Origin: Toxonevra muliebris
Lineage: Eukaryota > Arthropoda > Insecta > Diptera > Pallopteridae
Assembly (NCBI GenBank): GCA_963691655.1
Contig: OY829328.1
Span: 87,362,400 to 87,426,399 of the forward strand
Reading direction: 5' to 3'
DNA length: 64,000 nucleotides
Shown here: positions 11,033 to 23,122 of the stretch, piece after piece
How the letters are laid out: each line of letters starts with the position of its first letter
Position numbering within the stretch: position 1 is the stretch's first letter
The notes under the pieces: generated by a model
The model's input: the letters and a program-made list of their open reading frames with translations, nothing else
Databases searched by the model: none
Told to the model about the DNA's origin: nothing
Translations under genes and position numbers: made by a program

Positions 11033-12983
11033 TTTTGAAAAATGTAAAAACGACCGATTTTCTTGTGAAATAAATGAAAAATACATAGTTGGCCACTTCG
11101 TGACTTTAGGAACACAAGTGTGATTTTTTCTTTGGATAACAGAAGGGTTCAAATTTATTTTGTTTGTTTCACTTAAAATTCAAAATTGGACTCTGTAAAA
11201 TTTTGACTTGAATAATTTTGCTTTAAGCTAAACTTTGCATTAATTTATAGAACACACTACATTAATTATTTCCGCGTAAAAAAAAAAAAAATAAATAAAT
11301 ACTTCAAATCTTAAATGCAATAAATAAACTTCAAATTGTACAAATTCCGCCCAATTACCCCGGCTGTTGTCAATAAGCACAATATTGAACAAAAAACCAA
11401 AAAAAAAAAAAAATCATTTAATTAATTGACTGACGCTTTATTGCAGATACATTCACAGTGATTTCATGCAGTGAAGAAAGAAAAAACACAGAAACAATAA
11501 ACAGACAAAAGATTAATTATTTTTAAAATTATTTTTGGCAATACGAGTGTATAAATTTTTTAACTCAAACTGGTTTTCAGCTTCTTTTGTTTGTTTAAAA
11601 TGCATTAAAATATAAATTTTATTACTAGTTTTTTTTTTTTTAATTTGGTTTGTGTAGTTAATAGCAGCGACAAACTCATCGTCGTTCTTTTTTTGTGTTT
11701 TTTTTTTTTGGGTTTTATTGTTTTACTTTCAAATTTGGTAAATTTTAGAGATTGTAATTCACAAATGGATGGATTATTCAATCGCTTATTTTAAGCGTTG
11801 ATATTTTAACTGTAGATAAATTTAAATTTATTTTAAGAAATGAGAGGCTAATTAGAATTGATTGGAAATTAAGTGCTGAACTGGTAAATGAGGGTAAACT
11901 GTTTAGAAATGACATTTTTACATTAAAGATTTAGAATGTGGGTGGAGGAATCAATTAAGCTAGCTTCTTCAGGTTCATCAAAAATTCTGAAACTAATATG
12001 CCAAATATACGCACTTGATATATTGGGCCCCATATAGGGCGCTGTAGAAATTTTTGATCTATTTTAAGTGAATTTTTTTGTTGTTTTGTCAAAAAAATTC
12101 ACTGATTTTTAACATAACAAAATAACAAAATATTTGAACACATTTAAGGCGCTTTGAAAAATGTTCAGTTTTTCGAAGATAAGAGTAGCTAAATATAAAT
12201 TTTATTCTGAGAGACTTTAAGCTTACCTGTTCTCTAGTTTATAATAAATAATTAACTTTCGGCAGACATGACAACAATACGAAAAGCTGAAAAGATAAAA
12301 AATAAAAAAAGAAAAACTTAGTAAAATATTAAATTAAACTTTATCTAAACTCCTGAATAATATTTTTCAATCTATATTCCGTTTCATTAATTTAAAAAAA
12401 TCAACCAAAAAAAAGCTACATCGAAAAATGGCAATTGATTTGTAAAAATCAAATATGAAAAATGCATTTCTGCATTTAGTAATATTATTTTTTATTTTAC
12501 AGCTTAAAGCAATCAATCACATAAAGTTAACAGCATCTAAATAAACTAGAAACCAAAACTAGATACCTTCCCAACAACAAAAATTGGGTGGCAAACAAAT
12601 TTTGTGCGCTGTAAAAAATGCAATGATCATTCAATCATTTAACACAGAAAAACGCTGCAGCAAAATGCTTAAGCAGATTTTGTTTTCTTTGCTAACAAAC
12701 TCCTCAGGTGTTTTATTTCGTAGGAAAACTAAATAAAAATAAAAAAATTCATAAAATTGTGTATTGGGAAAGTAAACAACTTCATATGAAGTACGATTAT
12801 GTAGGCATATGAAATATGTAGTTAGTAGGTTTGAGAAAAGTAGTAAATTTTTGCCAGGTTTTGCATAATCGCACATTATTTTTTTTTGAGTAGGTTATGT
12901 AAATATATAGTTATAAATATCAAATAAGAGGTAAGAAAGTATTCAAAATAATACAAAATTTTAGTGCTAATCATGAATATATA
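11033..12983. other. gene-free AT-rich stretch
   Basis: It holds poly-A/T runs, a GC-richer word near 12024-12052 with partly palindromic GGGCCCC, and no exon. The 81-codon minus open frame at 12631-12876 has no match I recognise. Confidence 0.5.
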
Positions 12984-13900
12984 TACACTGGTGGTCACAA
13001 AAACTGCACTACTTGCAATACTGCTGCAATTTCGGTAATATTTCCTAACTTAGCCCAAATTTCCCTTCCTTTATAAAGGAGATTCCCTTGTTTATGTTTT
13101 AAGAATGTATTTAAGTGGACCATTTTTTATTGCGCTTGTTTGGCGAAAAGAAGAATTTTTGGAAAAGTGCCGAAAACAACTGCAAAGCATAAACAATTGT
13201 CGCGCCACCAAAACGTCGAAATTTTTGTTCTTAGGTATCAAAGAGTGTCAGAAAAGTTAAATACCTGAAGAAATCTGATGCCTACATTCGACTGCTGTTG
13301 GACTGATTCAGAAAAAAGGCAATTTGTACCGGCTGGAAAGGACAAAAGAATCAAGAAGATTATGGAAGGCAAATACGAGAGAAAATGCCATAACCTGAAA
13401 GAGAACCATAAATGATGGGTTCAAAAGTGCAGTCACAATAAGAACTGAGCTAAAGAGCTATTACAACGTGAATATAAATATCGAAACCTTACGCAGAAGG
13501 AAACAAAAGTGCGGTCTGTTTGGGAGACGATCAGCCAAAAAGTCGTTGTTGACGAAATGGATGGAAACAAATCGCCTGGCATGGACTAAAAACTACAGCA
13601 ATTGAACTCTGGCAGACTCGAGAAAAGTTATATGATCGGGCAAATTAAACTCAATTTTTTAAGCGCATTTAATCTTCGGTACTTGCGTTGCTCAGATATA
13701 GAGCAATAGAAGGTTAACAGTTTAGTGAAAATAGTCAAATTCCCACAAAGTCAGATAGTTTGGATGGGTCCCTTATACTATACTGAAGGGACTGTGGACA
13801 CCCAAAAATATGGCTAAAGTTTTATGGAGCATTTGCTGTAAGCCAATTGTGGAACGCTTTCGCTCATGGCATATTATCACGCCAAATTGGCAAGGTTTAG
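12984..13900 (+). mobile_element. decayed Tc1-like transposon
   Basis: The left boundary is suggested by TA followed by CACTGGTGGTCACAAAAACT at 12986, a Tc1/S-element style end. The transposase relic follows about 180 bp later. I could not find the matching right terminal repeat, so the 3' side is lost or too diverged; the end given is where recognisable sequence stops. Confidence 0.6.
13167..13835 (+). pseudogene. Tc1-like transposase relic
   Basis: The former start appears as GTG at 13167 with PKTTAKHKQLSRHQNVEIF, the short basic N-terminus of Tc1-family enzymes. From about 13411 a frame carries SAVTIRTELKSYY, then ETLRRRKQKCGLFGRRSAKK, then ETNRLAWTKNYSN. This is the second helix-turn-helix and linker ('TVRR.L...GL.GR...KKPLL...N...RL.WAK.Y.NWT') of the family. 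The next conserved motif, W-S-D-E with the first catalytic Asp, reads stop-S-G-K, so the active-site Asp is replaced by Gly. A further frame near 13760-13800 gives VWMGPLYYTEGTVDTQKYG, matching the 'GPL...EGTM...Y' block. At least two frameshifts and several stops make it clearly dead. The enzyme would cut and paste the element at TA sites. Confidence 0.75.
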
Positions 13901-16900
13901 TTAGTAATTAATGCCTAATGTTTGATAACTTTAGAAATAGTAAAAAAGTTAGATTATTGATCCTTATTTGTTTGCAGACTCAAAGTGTTTTCGATGAGGT
14001 TAGAATTTACTGGCGGGAATAACCAGGTAGCTCGCGTGGTTAAGTCCGATAAGGCACATCTGTCATATAATAAAACAGAAAGTTGCTCAAAACATGCCAA
14101 AGAATAAAAAAATTCCTTGTTGGAGTTCTGAAAAAAGTTAAGTATTAAAAAAATAACGAATGATATCCTTAAAGTGCTTGTCGACTCTATGCCATTCAAG
14201 ATAACGGCCATAACAAAGGCTAAGAGAAGGGCACCATCAAACTAAACAATTTTGCTTATGACTCTATTATGAAACAAATAAATCTTAGTTTACACCTTCC
14301 AAAAATAACAAATATTTGAATTTTTACATACTTTTAATTATTACCCTCAACAACGTGAAATTTCTTGTTTTAATTAAAAAGTAATCAAATTTGTATGTAT
14401 GTATGATGTTTCTTTTGCAATTTTGTTTATTTTGTTCCTGAAAATAAAAAAAATTACATTCACTAAAACAAAATCAGGTTTAGTTCCAATTTTAAATGAT
14501 TTTCTTGAAATTGGTGGATGGTGCGATTTTTGTGACCGCCAGTGTATAGACGGAACCAACAATTTTTACAAAATCGATGAAATACTTATTAATGAAAAGG
14601 TTCATGAATCTGACATCAATGAAAAATTTCAACGAATGGATTATCACTGACTTATTTTTTAATGACCATAATCAATTAATTAATTAATATATAATTAAAC
14701 AAAAAAAAAATTGTTTATTAAATTTAATGAATTTTTTCATTAAATTAAAATTATTACAGTGGCATCATATTTTTTTCACTCTGAAGTTGCGTAGCTAAAA
14801 GTAGTAAAGTGTGTGATGCTAGTCTCTTATTGGCTTTTAATTCTTTGAATTACTACTACAACAACAAAATTGATCTAAAGCTTCAGAACTTTATCTTCCA
14901 CTATTATTTGAAATAGATTCTTTACCCTTTGAAGTTCAGCTAGTCTTCTTTGGTCTTGAAGTGCAAATACTTAAAATGAAATATTGAGTTGAAATGGGAA
15001 GAATTATTGTTTTTTTTTTTTTTTGGTTTTTTTTTGAAATAAAACAAAAACAAAAAAAAAATAAGATATGAAGAAAATTAAAAACACTAAATCAAGGTAA
15101 AATAAAATAAAATATTTATATAGAAAATATGATTTTCTTTCAATCAATTTAGCACAGCGGGAGAGATTCTATTCCAAAAAAAAAACATAAAAAACAGCAA
15201 GGCAAACAAACAATTGTACTAACAAATTGCAATTCAAAGAACGTACTACAAAGGAAATGGGGAAGAGAAGAGTTAAAAAAATAAGAGTTTTAATAAAAGA
15301 GTAAAGAGTGATTTCTTTAATAAGTTATAAGACAGAAAACAAATATGAATAAAATAAAGAATTTTTTTAAATGTATTATTAAAAACAAAGCACAAGAAAA
15401 AAAAAAAAAAAATAAAAAACAACAAAATCTCATGGCGAGTACAACGCTACAAAATCGAAAAAGCATGCGAAATAAAAAAAATAAAAACAGAAAATTTCTT
15501 TTTTCAAGAGCATTGCATTTGCTGGAGTGAATAAAGAAAAAGTGTTAAGCTAAAATTAAGTGAAGAAAAACAACAAGCTACACAAAAGAGAAAAAACATA
15601 AGAGAAGCTATCAGACACGCTACAGGAAGTATATGTTTCTGTTTCTGTTGTTGTAGCTTTTAAACTTTAAACCGAAAAGGTTAAAATTTATAATGGGGTT
15701 AGATATGAGAAATGGCAGGTGAGGTGAAATGAGGTGAGGAAAGGCGCTGGAATGAAGCAAATGAGTAAGTAAGTATGGCAGGTAATACGTAGTATAAAAA
15801 TGTACCGGAAGAAAGAAAATGTGATACTAAAGTTAACTAAAAAAAGGAAAAGAGTAAGCAAAAAAGGAAGTGTGATGCAAAGAGGGAGTGTCCTGGAAAG
15901 GGAAGTATGCGAATAAAAAAAAAACTGTGAGGAAAATAGGAAGCTATAACAAAGCAGATAATATTTGATACTGTCAATGAGTTGATAGCTTGAAAATGAG
16001 ATTAATTTCGAAGACTTCAAGCTATGAAAAATTAAAACTGCAGCAGAAAATAGCGAAGGAGAAAGAGTGGAATAATTTAAAAACTAATGATGGAAAAAGT
16101 GCTGAAGTAAAACTTAAATTTAATTAAGTACCTTTTAATATTATACTCATTTCGATACGAATGTCTAAAAATCTCAATAGTTTTCTATTTGATTTAATGG
16201 TATTTCAATTGAGGTTAACAGTATTTGTACTATTGATACAACAGTTTTTCCTATTAATTATTTTAAATAACAAAAACTTTTGGATTGACTGGGAAATGGT
16301 ATTAATTTTATGATATTTTGCACTAGCTTTTTATTGCAGCTTTTAGTTTCTCTTATTTTCTTTTTGCTAAATAAAAGTTAACTGACAAATGTTTATGTAA
16401 AATAATAATAAAGAAGCTAAAGGAAAGACATAGTAGCATTCAGTGTCATTTAACTGAGCTTAATCACAAATTGAAATAATTTTTGATGTGCAGCGCAAAG
16501 AAAAAGAAGCAGAAAAAAGAAAATAGTTATCAAGGAAGAAAAAAATGATGAAAAATTTACAAAAATAAGGAAGCTAAAGAAAGAGAAAAAGTTTTCTTCT
16601 TAATGCTAAATTAATTCCACTATTACAACAAAATTCGCTCAAGCATGTTTCAAAAGCTCATAACTCATGCCAACTGCCAGCAACACGACCCGTCTCTCCT
16701 TCCGCCTTCCTCCTGACGTCTGCTGCTGGAGTACTAACACTCTCAACACCCACATTTTTTCTTTCTTTCTGTTTTCTTCTTTCTTCACATTTCTTATTTA
16801 TGCCATTTATTGTTAATATTTGCGAGTGTAAGTGTGCTGCTTTTCTATTTTCTTCCTCGCTGCAGCTGTGTAATTTGAGTTGTTTTTCTTCTTTTTTTTG

Positions 16901-18822
16901 GCTTGCTTTTGTCAGCTTCTTAGAAATTTATTAAATACACAGTTGTCGCTTCGCTCAGTTCAGGCTTAAATTTGCTGCCAGCAGAAAGCAAAACCATTTG
17001 GGGGCAAACCCAAAATTATGGCTATCAGCAAAGGCAACAGCAGCAGCATTCATACTAAAAATGAATTGGTCTACACCCTCGATTCTTTCTCTAGGTTAGC
17101 TTATTATTTAACACCTCATTGAGGCATGTGGAAGTGTTTGGTTAGAGTTGCAGAATTTATGCATTGGCATCACTGGTAGCGGCGCATTGTCATTCGGCAG
17201 TTTTGATTATAAATTTAATGATAATTATTGCAATTTATTTTACCAATTGCTAGAAAAAAGGATTTGCCTTTGTAAATATAATTTGATTGATGAATATTTT
17301 TTGTATTCGTAAATTGCCAAATCATTTTTGCATAATACATTCATACATGACCTAGAAATGTGAATTCGATTTGTAGAAAAGTGTAATCAATCAAGTTGAA
17401 CAAAAATAAAAAAGTACGACAACGATTTTCTAATCAAATAGATTTATTGTGATGAATTTATTGCGAGCATTTTTCTTTAAGTTGCGAAAATATCTTAAGT
17501 TTGAATATCAAATCAGCTGAAAGCAACTACAGTGCTTTACACTTAGAGCAAACTTCAAGGGATGGGCAAAAATTATTCATTTAAAGCGAGGTTCGCAGGT
17601 TCTACCGACTTTTTACAATTTTCTTTATTCCCTATTAATTTAAAGGGGACCTAGATTCGTTTAAGCAGGTTCGTTATAAGTGAAACGCTCTTTAAGTAGT
17701 TCAAAATGGGTAGTCTTACGGAAAACGGAAATAATGAATTTGAGATCAATCAACAATGAATCTTAGAATGCTTTGTAGTTCAAACAGTACCGAAGAATTC
17801 ACCTAAGGACTGCATTGAAGACTAATACTTTTTCTTCTGACTTCCACGTAGAAGCTTGTTGAACTTTTGACTTCATTTAAGAGCTTTATTGAAGACTTCT
17901 ATTTAGCACTCTGATTTCTTATGTCATTCTCATTGAAGTTCATTGACTTTGAGGTACGTTCACAGGCAGAAAAGAGGCGTACATTGGCAGTTCATTCAGC
18001 CAAACTCATGATATTCTCTTCTATCAAACAAACTTTGTGCTCATTCTGTGTCAAAGCCTAACCGTCAAACCGAAGAAACCTGATTGCTTAATTCGGTAAC
18101 TTGTCTCCGTGTCGTAGGGTCCATCATATGTATCGGTCATCACTTTGGCGGATCTTACCGGTTCAATTTTATAGGACAAGACAGAGAGATCAATCAAATA
18201 CATAACTTCGTTCCGGATCCAAGAAAGCGGAGATTTTGAAATAAAATTTAAATTTTCTTTCAATTCCAAACATTTTTTTCAAATAAAAAAATAAAAAGTA
18301 TTTCTAAATCGAAATTGGATTGAATTCCCAAAATTTTTCTTTCAGAACTTTTATTTATAAAATAATGAATCAAACTTCGAATGATGAGGATATTTTGCGG
18401 AGAGAAGATATCAAATTTAATTACCAACATCATATTTTGACACTGCTGAGTCCGACGTAAGATCTGTCTGTTTTGTGACAAAGGTGTGCTAGTTGGTTTA
18501 GCTTCGTATATCTAGCTACATTATCTTAGGGTTTTCCCCCTATATTTCATGGCCTCACTGACTCCGTACATGTTTATTTCATTATTTTTATGTATGATTA
18601 TTAAACTTTTACTGGAATCAGCTATCACATCTGTTCCGAAAAGTTTAACCAAATTTCAAATATATTTCCTTAATTTTATTTAAAAACTTTTGACATGATA
18701 AATTTGTTTTAATATGCAATTTTCTCAGTGCAATGTTAATTTTTCAAAAGACACAATGACATGACACAAATTCTTACTCTACCAGTATAAGCTCGTATTT
18801 GTGTCTATCTTGACATATTCAT
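13901..18822. other. long gene-free stretch, partly purine-rich
   Basis: It contains poly-A/T runs and, at 15240-16100 and 16490-16600, a plus strand rich in GAAGAA/GAGAAA purine words with Lys-rich chance open frames. An 83-codon open frame at 14399-14650 ends in a non-repetitive segment with GGWCDFCDRQCIDG; I do not recognise it. A CTTCC/CTCC-rich pyrimidine patch lies at 16686-16800. A piece near 17585-17700 with GGTTCGTTATAAG-type words may be another pogo-like end. Confidence 0.45.
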
Positions 18823-19133
18823 TAGGGTGTATCGAAAATTTGTTTTTGGAAATTCAAAATTTCAAAAAAAATTTACAGTTTTCTTAAAAACATTAAAATT
18901 TTGCGAAATTAAATGAAAGAAATAAAATATAGCTCAGCATTAGGGTCTCTCGTATTTTATGTAAAAACTGATGAAAAACATTTTTTAAGAAAATTATAAA
19001 CTTTAGGTCTCTTGCGGAAGACCTTAATTTCTTTTAATTGATCCATGGTATATATAGGTCTATGGGTCTATAAAGACAACAACGACTTGAGTTTTAAATT
19101 TAGAAAAAAAAATTTTTTTTCAGATACACCCTA
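18823..19133. mobile_element. 307-bp TA-flanked MITE
   Basis: The element at 18825-19131 starts GGGTGTATCGAAAA and ends in the reverse complement TTTTTCTGATACACCC read backward, giving exact 9-bp terminal repeats GGGTGTATC extended by A-rich sequence. TA at 18823-18824 and 19132-19133 is the target duplication. No coding capacity. Ends, size and TA target fit a non-autonomous Tc1/mariner-superfamily element. Confidence 0.82.
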
Positions 19134-19645
19134 GCATACAACTATTCGTGAATTCTTTTGTTAAACTATTTATTACAGAGCTCGTTCACTAGCTCACTCA
19201 CGTCAGCGTTTTACATTTTCTTTAAGTTTTCCATTTTGCAATCACACCTTTCACTCAACTTTCTTGTTGATGATAGAGATGACGATGCTCCATTGTGGTG
19301 GCTGAGTTCCTCATGCTCATCAATTTAGCTCATATCATTCATAAAGTTTTTCAACTTCACACGCAATAAAATTAGCGTCATGTGCAATGAGCAATTAGTA
19401 AAAAATTACTTACTTTTTTTCTACTTATTTTTTGTTTTTTTTTTTTTTCAAGCACATTCTTTTGAAGACGAAAAGAAAGTAACAAAGAAATCTTATGAAA
19501 ATTTCTAAGAAAATTTTATAACATATGGTATAAAATTTTGTTTTTCTTTTTTCATTTGCATGTATTAAAAATTGATTATTTCAATGTAATTAAATTTGTG
19601 GAAGTGAAATGAAGAAGAGTGTTTGGTTTGTCTGTTTGTTGTGTG

Positions 19646-19664
19646 TGAGAGAGAGAGAGAGAGA
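19646..19664. repeat. (GA)n microsatellite
   Basis: A run of about nine GA units preceded by GTGTGT. Confidence 0.8.
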
Positions 19665-20889
19665 AAATGAATATATATAAAATTGAAATGTAATTCACAT
19701 GCCACACACAGACGTATGTATGTCAACTGGGGCTGAGTAGTAAATAAGAGTGCAGTAAATAGTAGTAGTAGTAAAAATGCACTTAAAATGCATTTTCTTA
19801 AACTTGCAGCCTGAGCCACCCTGACTGCCTGCCTCCCTGCCGCCTGCCGCCTGCCTGCCTAACATTTATGACCAAATATGAACCAAAAGTTCTCATGCAG
19901 TTCGCTTTTTGCAACCCATGCAGATGTGCGGCATAAATTTTTAAACAATCACTAACCTAAATACACTTTTACTCATATTTACAGTAACAACAACAACAGC
20001 AGCAGCAGCAGCAAAAACAAATAATCCATTGAAAAAACTGAAAAATACAGCAAAAGCCAAAGAGACAAATGTGTAGATGGTAAATAACCTACAAATGAGA
20101 AACAAAACTGAAACGCACTCATAAAAAATAGTAGTAAATAATAACAAAGTTACTTAGGCACTAGTACTATTCTTCTTCTATTCCTTTTTTTCTATAAATT
20201 TATATACAACTAAGAGTACATTTATAATTTTTTCTTCTTTGGCTGTAAGCCTCTGTTTATGATGCTTATTAAGTTTTGTGTATACCGAAAAAATTTATTT
20301 CTTTTCGTAGCAAAAAAAAAAAAAAAAAACTGGAGCAAAAATCTGCAAAAAAAAAAAAAAGTGGTAAGTATATAAAAATTTACATACCTATACATAAAAA
20401 AAGGTAAAAAGTATATGTATTACAATCACAGCCACAAAATTTGTTTAGTTGATTTTGAACCCTTCACTTTGCTGTTTTGCCATTACTGCTGAATTGCAAC
20501 AGCTGCATTCACTATACACTGCAAAATTATACCACAACTACTACATTCAAACATACATACATACATACCTACTACTATTTTTGGGCGTTAACCTGGAAAA
20601 AAAAATTTCCTTTTTCTTCTGTATCATTTTACCGAAGAAATTTTCTGCTATTTTTGTTCCTTTTTTCTTTTTCTTGGTATTAAGTAGAATTGACAATTTA
20701 ATACCGAAATACTAGTTTTCGTATAATTTTAAATAAAAGAAAAGCTCATAAAATTTTCTATGGAAAAGAAATGTCAGAATCGAAAAGTTTGCACATAAAT
20801 TTAACTGCAAAAGTTTCAGTAATAATGAAAACTCTAATATAAATTGTTGTGGAAGGAAATCAATAATGCAACTCTGTGCTAATAAAGAT

Positions 20890-20901
20890 TGCCATCTAGT
20901 G
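20890..20901 (-). promoter_or_regulatory. CTCF-like motif
   Basis: On the minus strand this reads CACTAGATGGCA, a full match to the core CCASYAGRKGGCA bound by the insulator zinc-finger protein CTCF except at its first base. It could also be part of a dispersed repeat, since related words recur at 21819 and 22282. Confidence 0.3.
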
Positions 20902-21429
20902 TAGTGTAGAATTATATGGAAAGTTCTGAAGAACTGTGCATATATAGAATATCCAACTCTGTGACAATAAGCAACGCTATCAAGTGACGAAGTCCTGAGA
21001 ATTGTGAATATACTTTTCTCCTCTTTTCTTCACTCTCTGTATCCTTACAGGGTGGACCTGTACGTCGTTTGTTTTTTGCTTCAGTAGTGTCGCAATACCC
21101 TTGATCGTAAACCAGGTTTCTTTGCCGACAGCATATCTACGGCTATCTGTTGTGTTTGCAGCTTTTTAGTATTCCTGTTTTTTCTGTGCACATATTCGTA
21201 GGCGTTTTGTGCGCAGAGGTGGTTATGGACCTGAATTGCAACCAAGTAATTGCCCGAGCCGTTGCTAGGGCCTCGAAGTAAGCCTTTCGTCGGCCACAAT
21301 ATGAGCTATTTGATTTCGTGTTTTTTTTTTTTAATCAGGAAACAGAGTTGTATTGTAGCCTTATCGATATTGAAATGTTAAAAATTTATCTTAATAACTG
21401 CCAACTTCTTAGTCGTAGGGAAGTGGATT

Positions 21430-21606
21430 AATTTTTTTTTCAGTTATTTCGTTGTGAAGAAGTTGAATTTTCTGATCATCGGACCAAAGAGACTTGGCAT
21501 TAAAGTTGCCTAGCACGATTTTATTTTCTTGGCAGGGGCCCGTGTGTAAGTTTTGCCGAGGTGGACGCTACACTACGATGGGCTGAAGTTGAACAGGTAT
21601 CGTTTC
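21430..21606 (-). pseudogene. non-LTR retrotransposon endonuclease fragment
   Basis: Minus-strand frame from about 21560 reads TGPCQENKIVLGNFNAKSLW and continues SDDQKIQLLHNEITEK. The preceding 25 codons (IPVQLQPIVV, stop, RPPRQ) fit the segment that leads into this motif. 'IVLGDFNAKS.LW' is the hallmark of the apurinic-endonuclease-type domain that nicks target DNA in R1/Jockey-type elements; here D of GDFNA is N, and stops surround it. Nothing of the polymerase is visible nearby. Confidence 0.5.
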
Positions 21607-22281
21607 GGTAAAGAGTTCATACATTCCGAGTGCATATCTTTGATTTTTTGTTCAGGCTTACTGAATTTACAACATTTTTAGGTTAGCCGTTTTCAGTTTT
21701 CGACTTTATATTGCTTCCTTGATCCTCAAACATATTCAAAATTCTCAAGAGCTTTTCATAAAATGGTGACCAATATTGCATTAATTTTTGTTTGTATTTA
21801 AAATCTTCAATAATTCGTTACTAGATGGTCGCAGAGCTGCATTACATTAATTTATGCTTAATGAATATGTCTGAGAAAAAGTTTTAAAACTCCCAAGAAT
21901 TTTTCATACGACATACGTTGGCGATACTAGCGACGAGCAAGGAGAGCAGCTACAGCATAATTTACAGGGTATTGAGAAAAATTGCAAAGGTTTTCGGGAT
22001 GAAGGTATGCCCAGCGTTTATTGTTTGCCTCTGTTACATGAGACGGACCCAAAACATTACAAACGATGCACAGTTCCACTGTACTTCATTTCGGGTGTTA
22101 GGAATTTTTTCAAATAAAATTATAATTTATGGTTAAAAAATGCAAAAATGGCTCAATCATATATCCAAAAAAAAATAAACAGACCTGATAGTGAAGAACG
22201 GACTGCGGATTTGTAATCAACGCCTAAAGTTATATTAAAAAATTTTTTGAATGCTGAAGTTCCAAAAAATGAATTGCTTGT

Positions 22282-22293
22282 CACTAGATGGCG
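22282..22293 (+). promoter_or_regulatory. CTCF-like motif
   Basis: CACTAGATGGCG is an exact match to the CTCF core (A-C/S-Y-AGRKGGCR). It points opposite to the motif at 20890, so the pair is divergent. A one-off version, TACTAGATGGTCG, lies at 21819-21831. Confidence 0.35.
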
Positions 22294-22328
22294 TACTTTA
22301 GTTTGCTTAAATTTTCTACATACTAAAT

Positions 22329-22400
22329 CTACTATTATGACACAACAGCCCCTGGAGGGCCGAAAGCCGAGCTTTTCTACATAACTATTCACAAATCTCA
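22329..22400 (-). mobile_element. 3' fragment of the tRNA-derived SINE seen at 33523
   Basis: ACTACTATTATGACACAACA, then GGAGGGCC and CCGAGCTTTTC match the 3' body and (TAC)n tail of the SINE nested at 33523-33813, in the same orientation. The tRNA-related head is absent, so this is a partial copy. Confidence 0.65.
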
Positions 22401-23103
22401 AAATGAAACTTTATGCCAAACAAAAAAAAAACAGAAAAAAGAGGAAAAATAATTTTCTATTAATTATATTCATTAAAATTAATACTTGCCACTTGTGCTA
22501 AATTTATTCAATGTTTTTTTTTCGCCACAATGTTAAAATTATGTCAGAGCAAAAACAATTTTTTTTTATTATTCTATTAACTTGAAGAAGAGAAGCTGCA
22601 TAACTACTAGTTAAATATGTGAAAAAAAACAAGATTATCTGCTAGATTATTTGTTAGTTGTTAGAATTCTTCACTTCCGCTTCAATGTCTTGCAATCAAA
22701 AATAATTACATGCACATACATGAGTTCGAAAAGCAAAAAAACATTTCTGCTTCTTTTGCTGTATACAAATGTGCAACATCTCCTCATAGTCTAATTACGC
22801 AGATTCGTCGTCAATCTGACTTTAAGCGAGTTAATTTGCATTGAAGTCAGTCAGTGAGTGAGCAAAGAAGAGAAGAGTGACGCTAACAAAGTTTTCATTT
22901 GGTGCTTTTCATTTGCTCTAAAAAGTTTCGACTAGCTCTCAGGAAAATGTACCGCAATATGTGCAGAAAATGCTGTTTCTTTTCTTTCTACTGAATTTAC
23001 ATTTACCTACAAAATTATTTTGTGTTTTCCCTATTGCTACTGGCAGCAGCAGTAGTGTACATCTGTTGTTTTGACAGCAGCAACAACAGCAGAATCTGCA
23101 TCA

Positions 23104-23122
23104 TCAGCAGCAGCAGCAGCAG
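23104..23122. repeat. (CAG)n microsatellite
   Basis: About six CAG units in a wider CAG/CAA-rich patch (23043-23125). The overlapping open frame translates as Ala/Ser-rich low complexity. Confidence 0.75.

Noticed and set aside
12220..12250. Minus-strand CAG joined to GTAAGC
   Set aside because: Good donor but the upstream DNA is purine-rich, with no acceptor tract.
15345..15530. 61-codon Lys/Asn-rich open frame
   Set aside because: Same A-rich composition artefact.
17585..17700. Second pogo/Tigger-like end
   Set aside because: Words such as GGTTCGTTATAAG are suggestive, but no CAGTNGA terminus or partner end is visible.
20592..20615. Minus-strand acceptor joined to GTTAAC
   Set aside because: Strong pyrimidine tract but the donor half is poor, so not counted as a recursive site.
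21081..21299. 72-codon minus frame next to the endonuclease scrap
   Set aside because: It follows on the same strand but does not match the endonuclease-to-polymerase linker I would expect; left unassigned.
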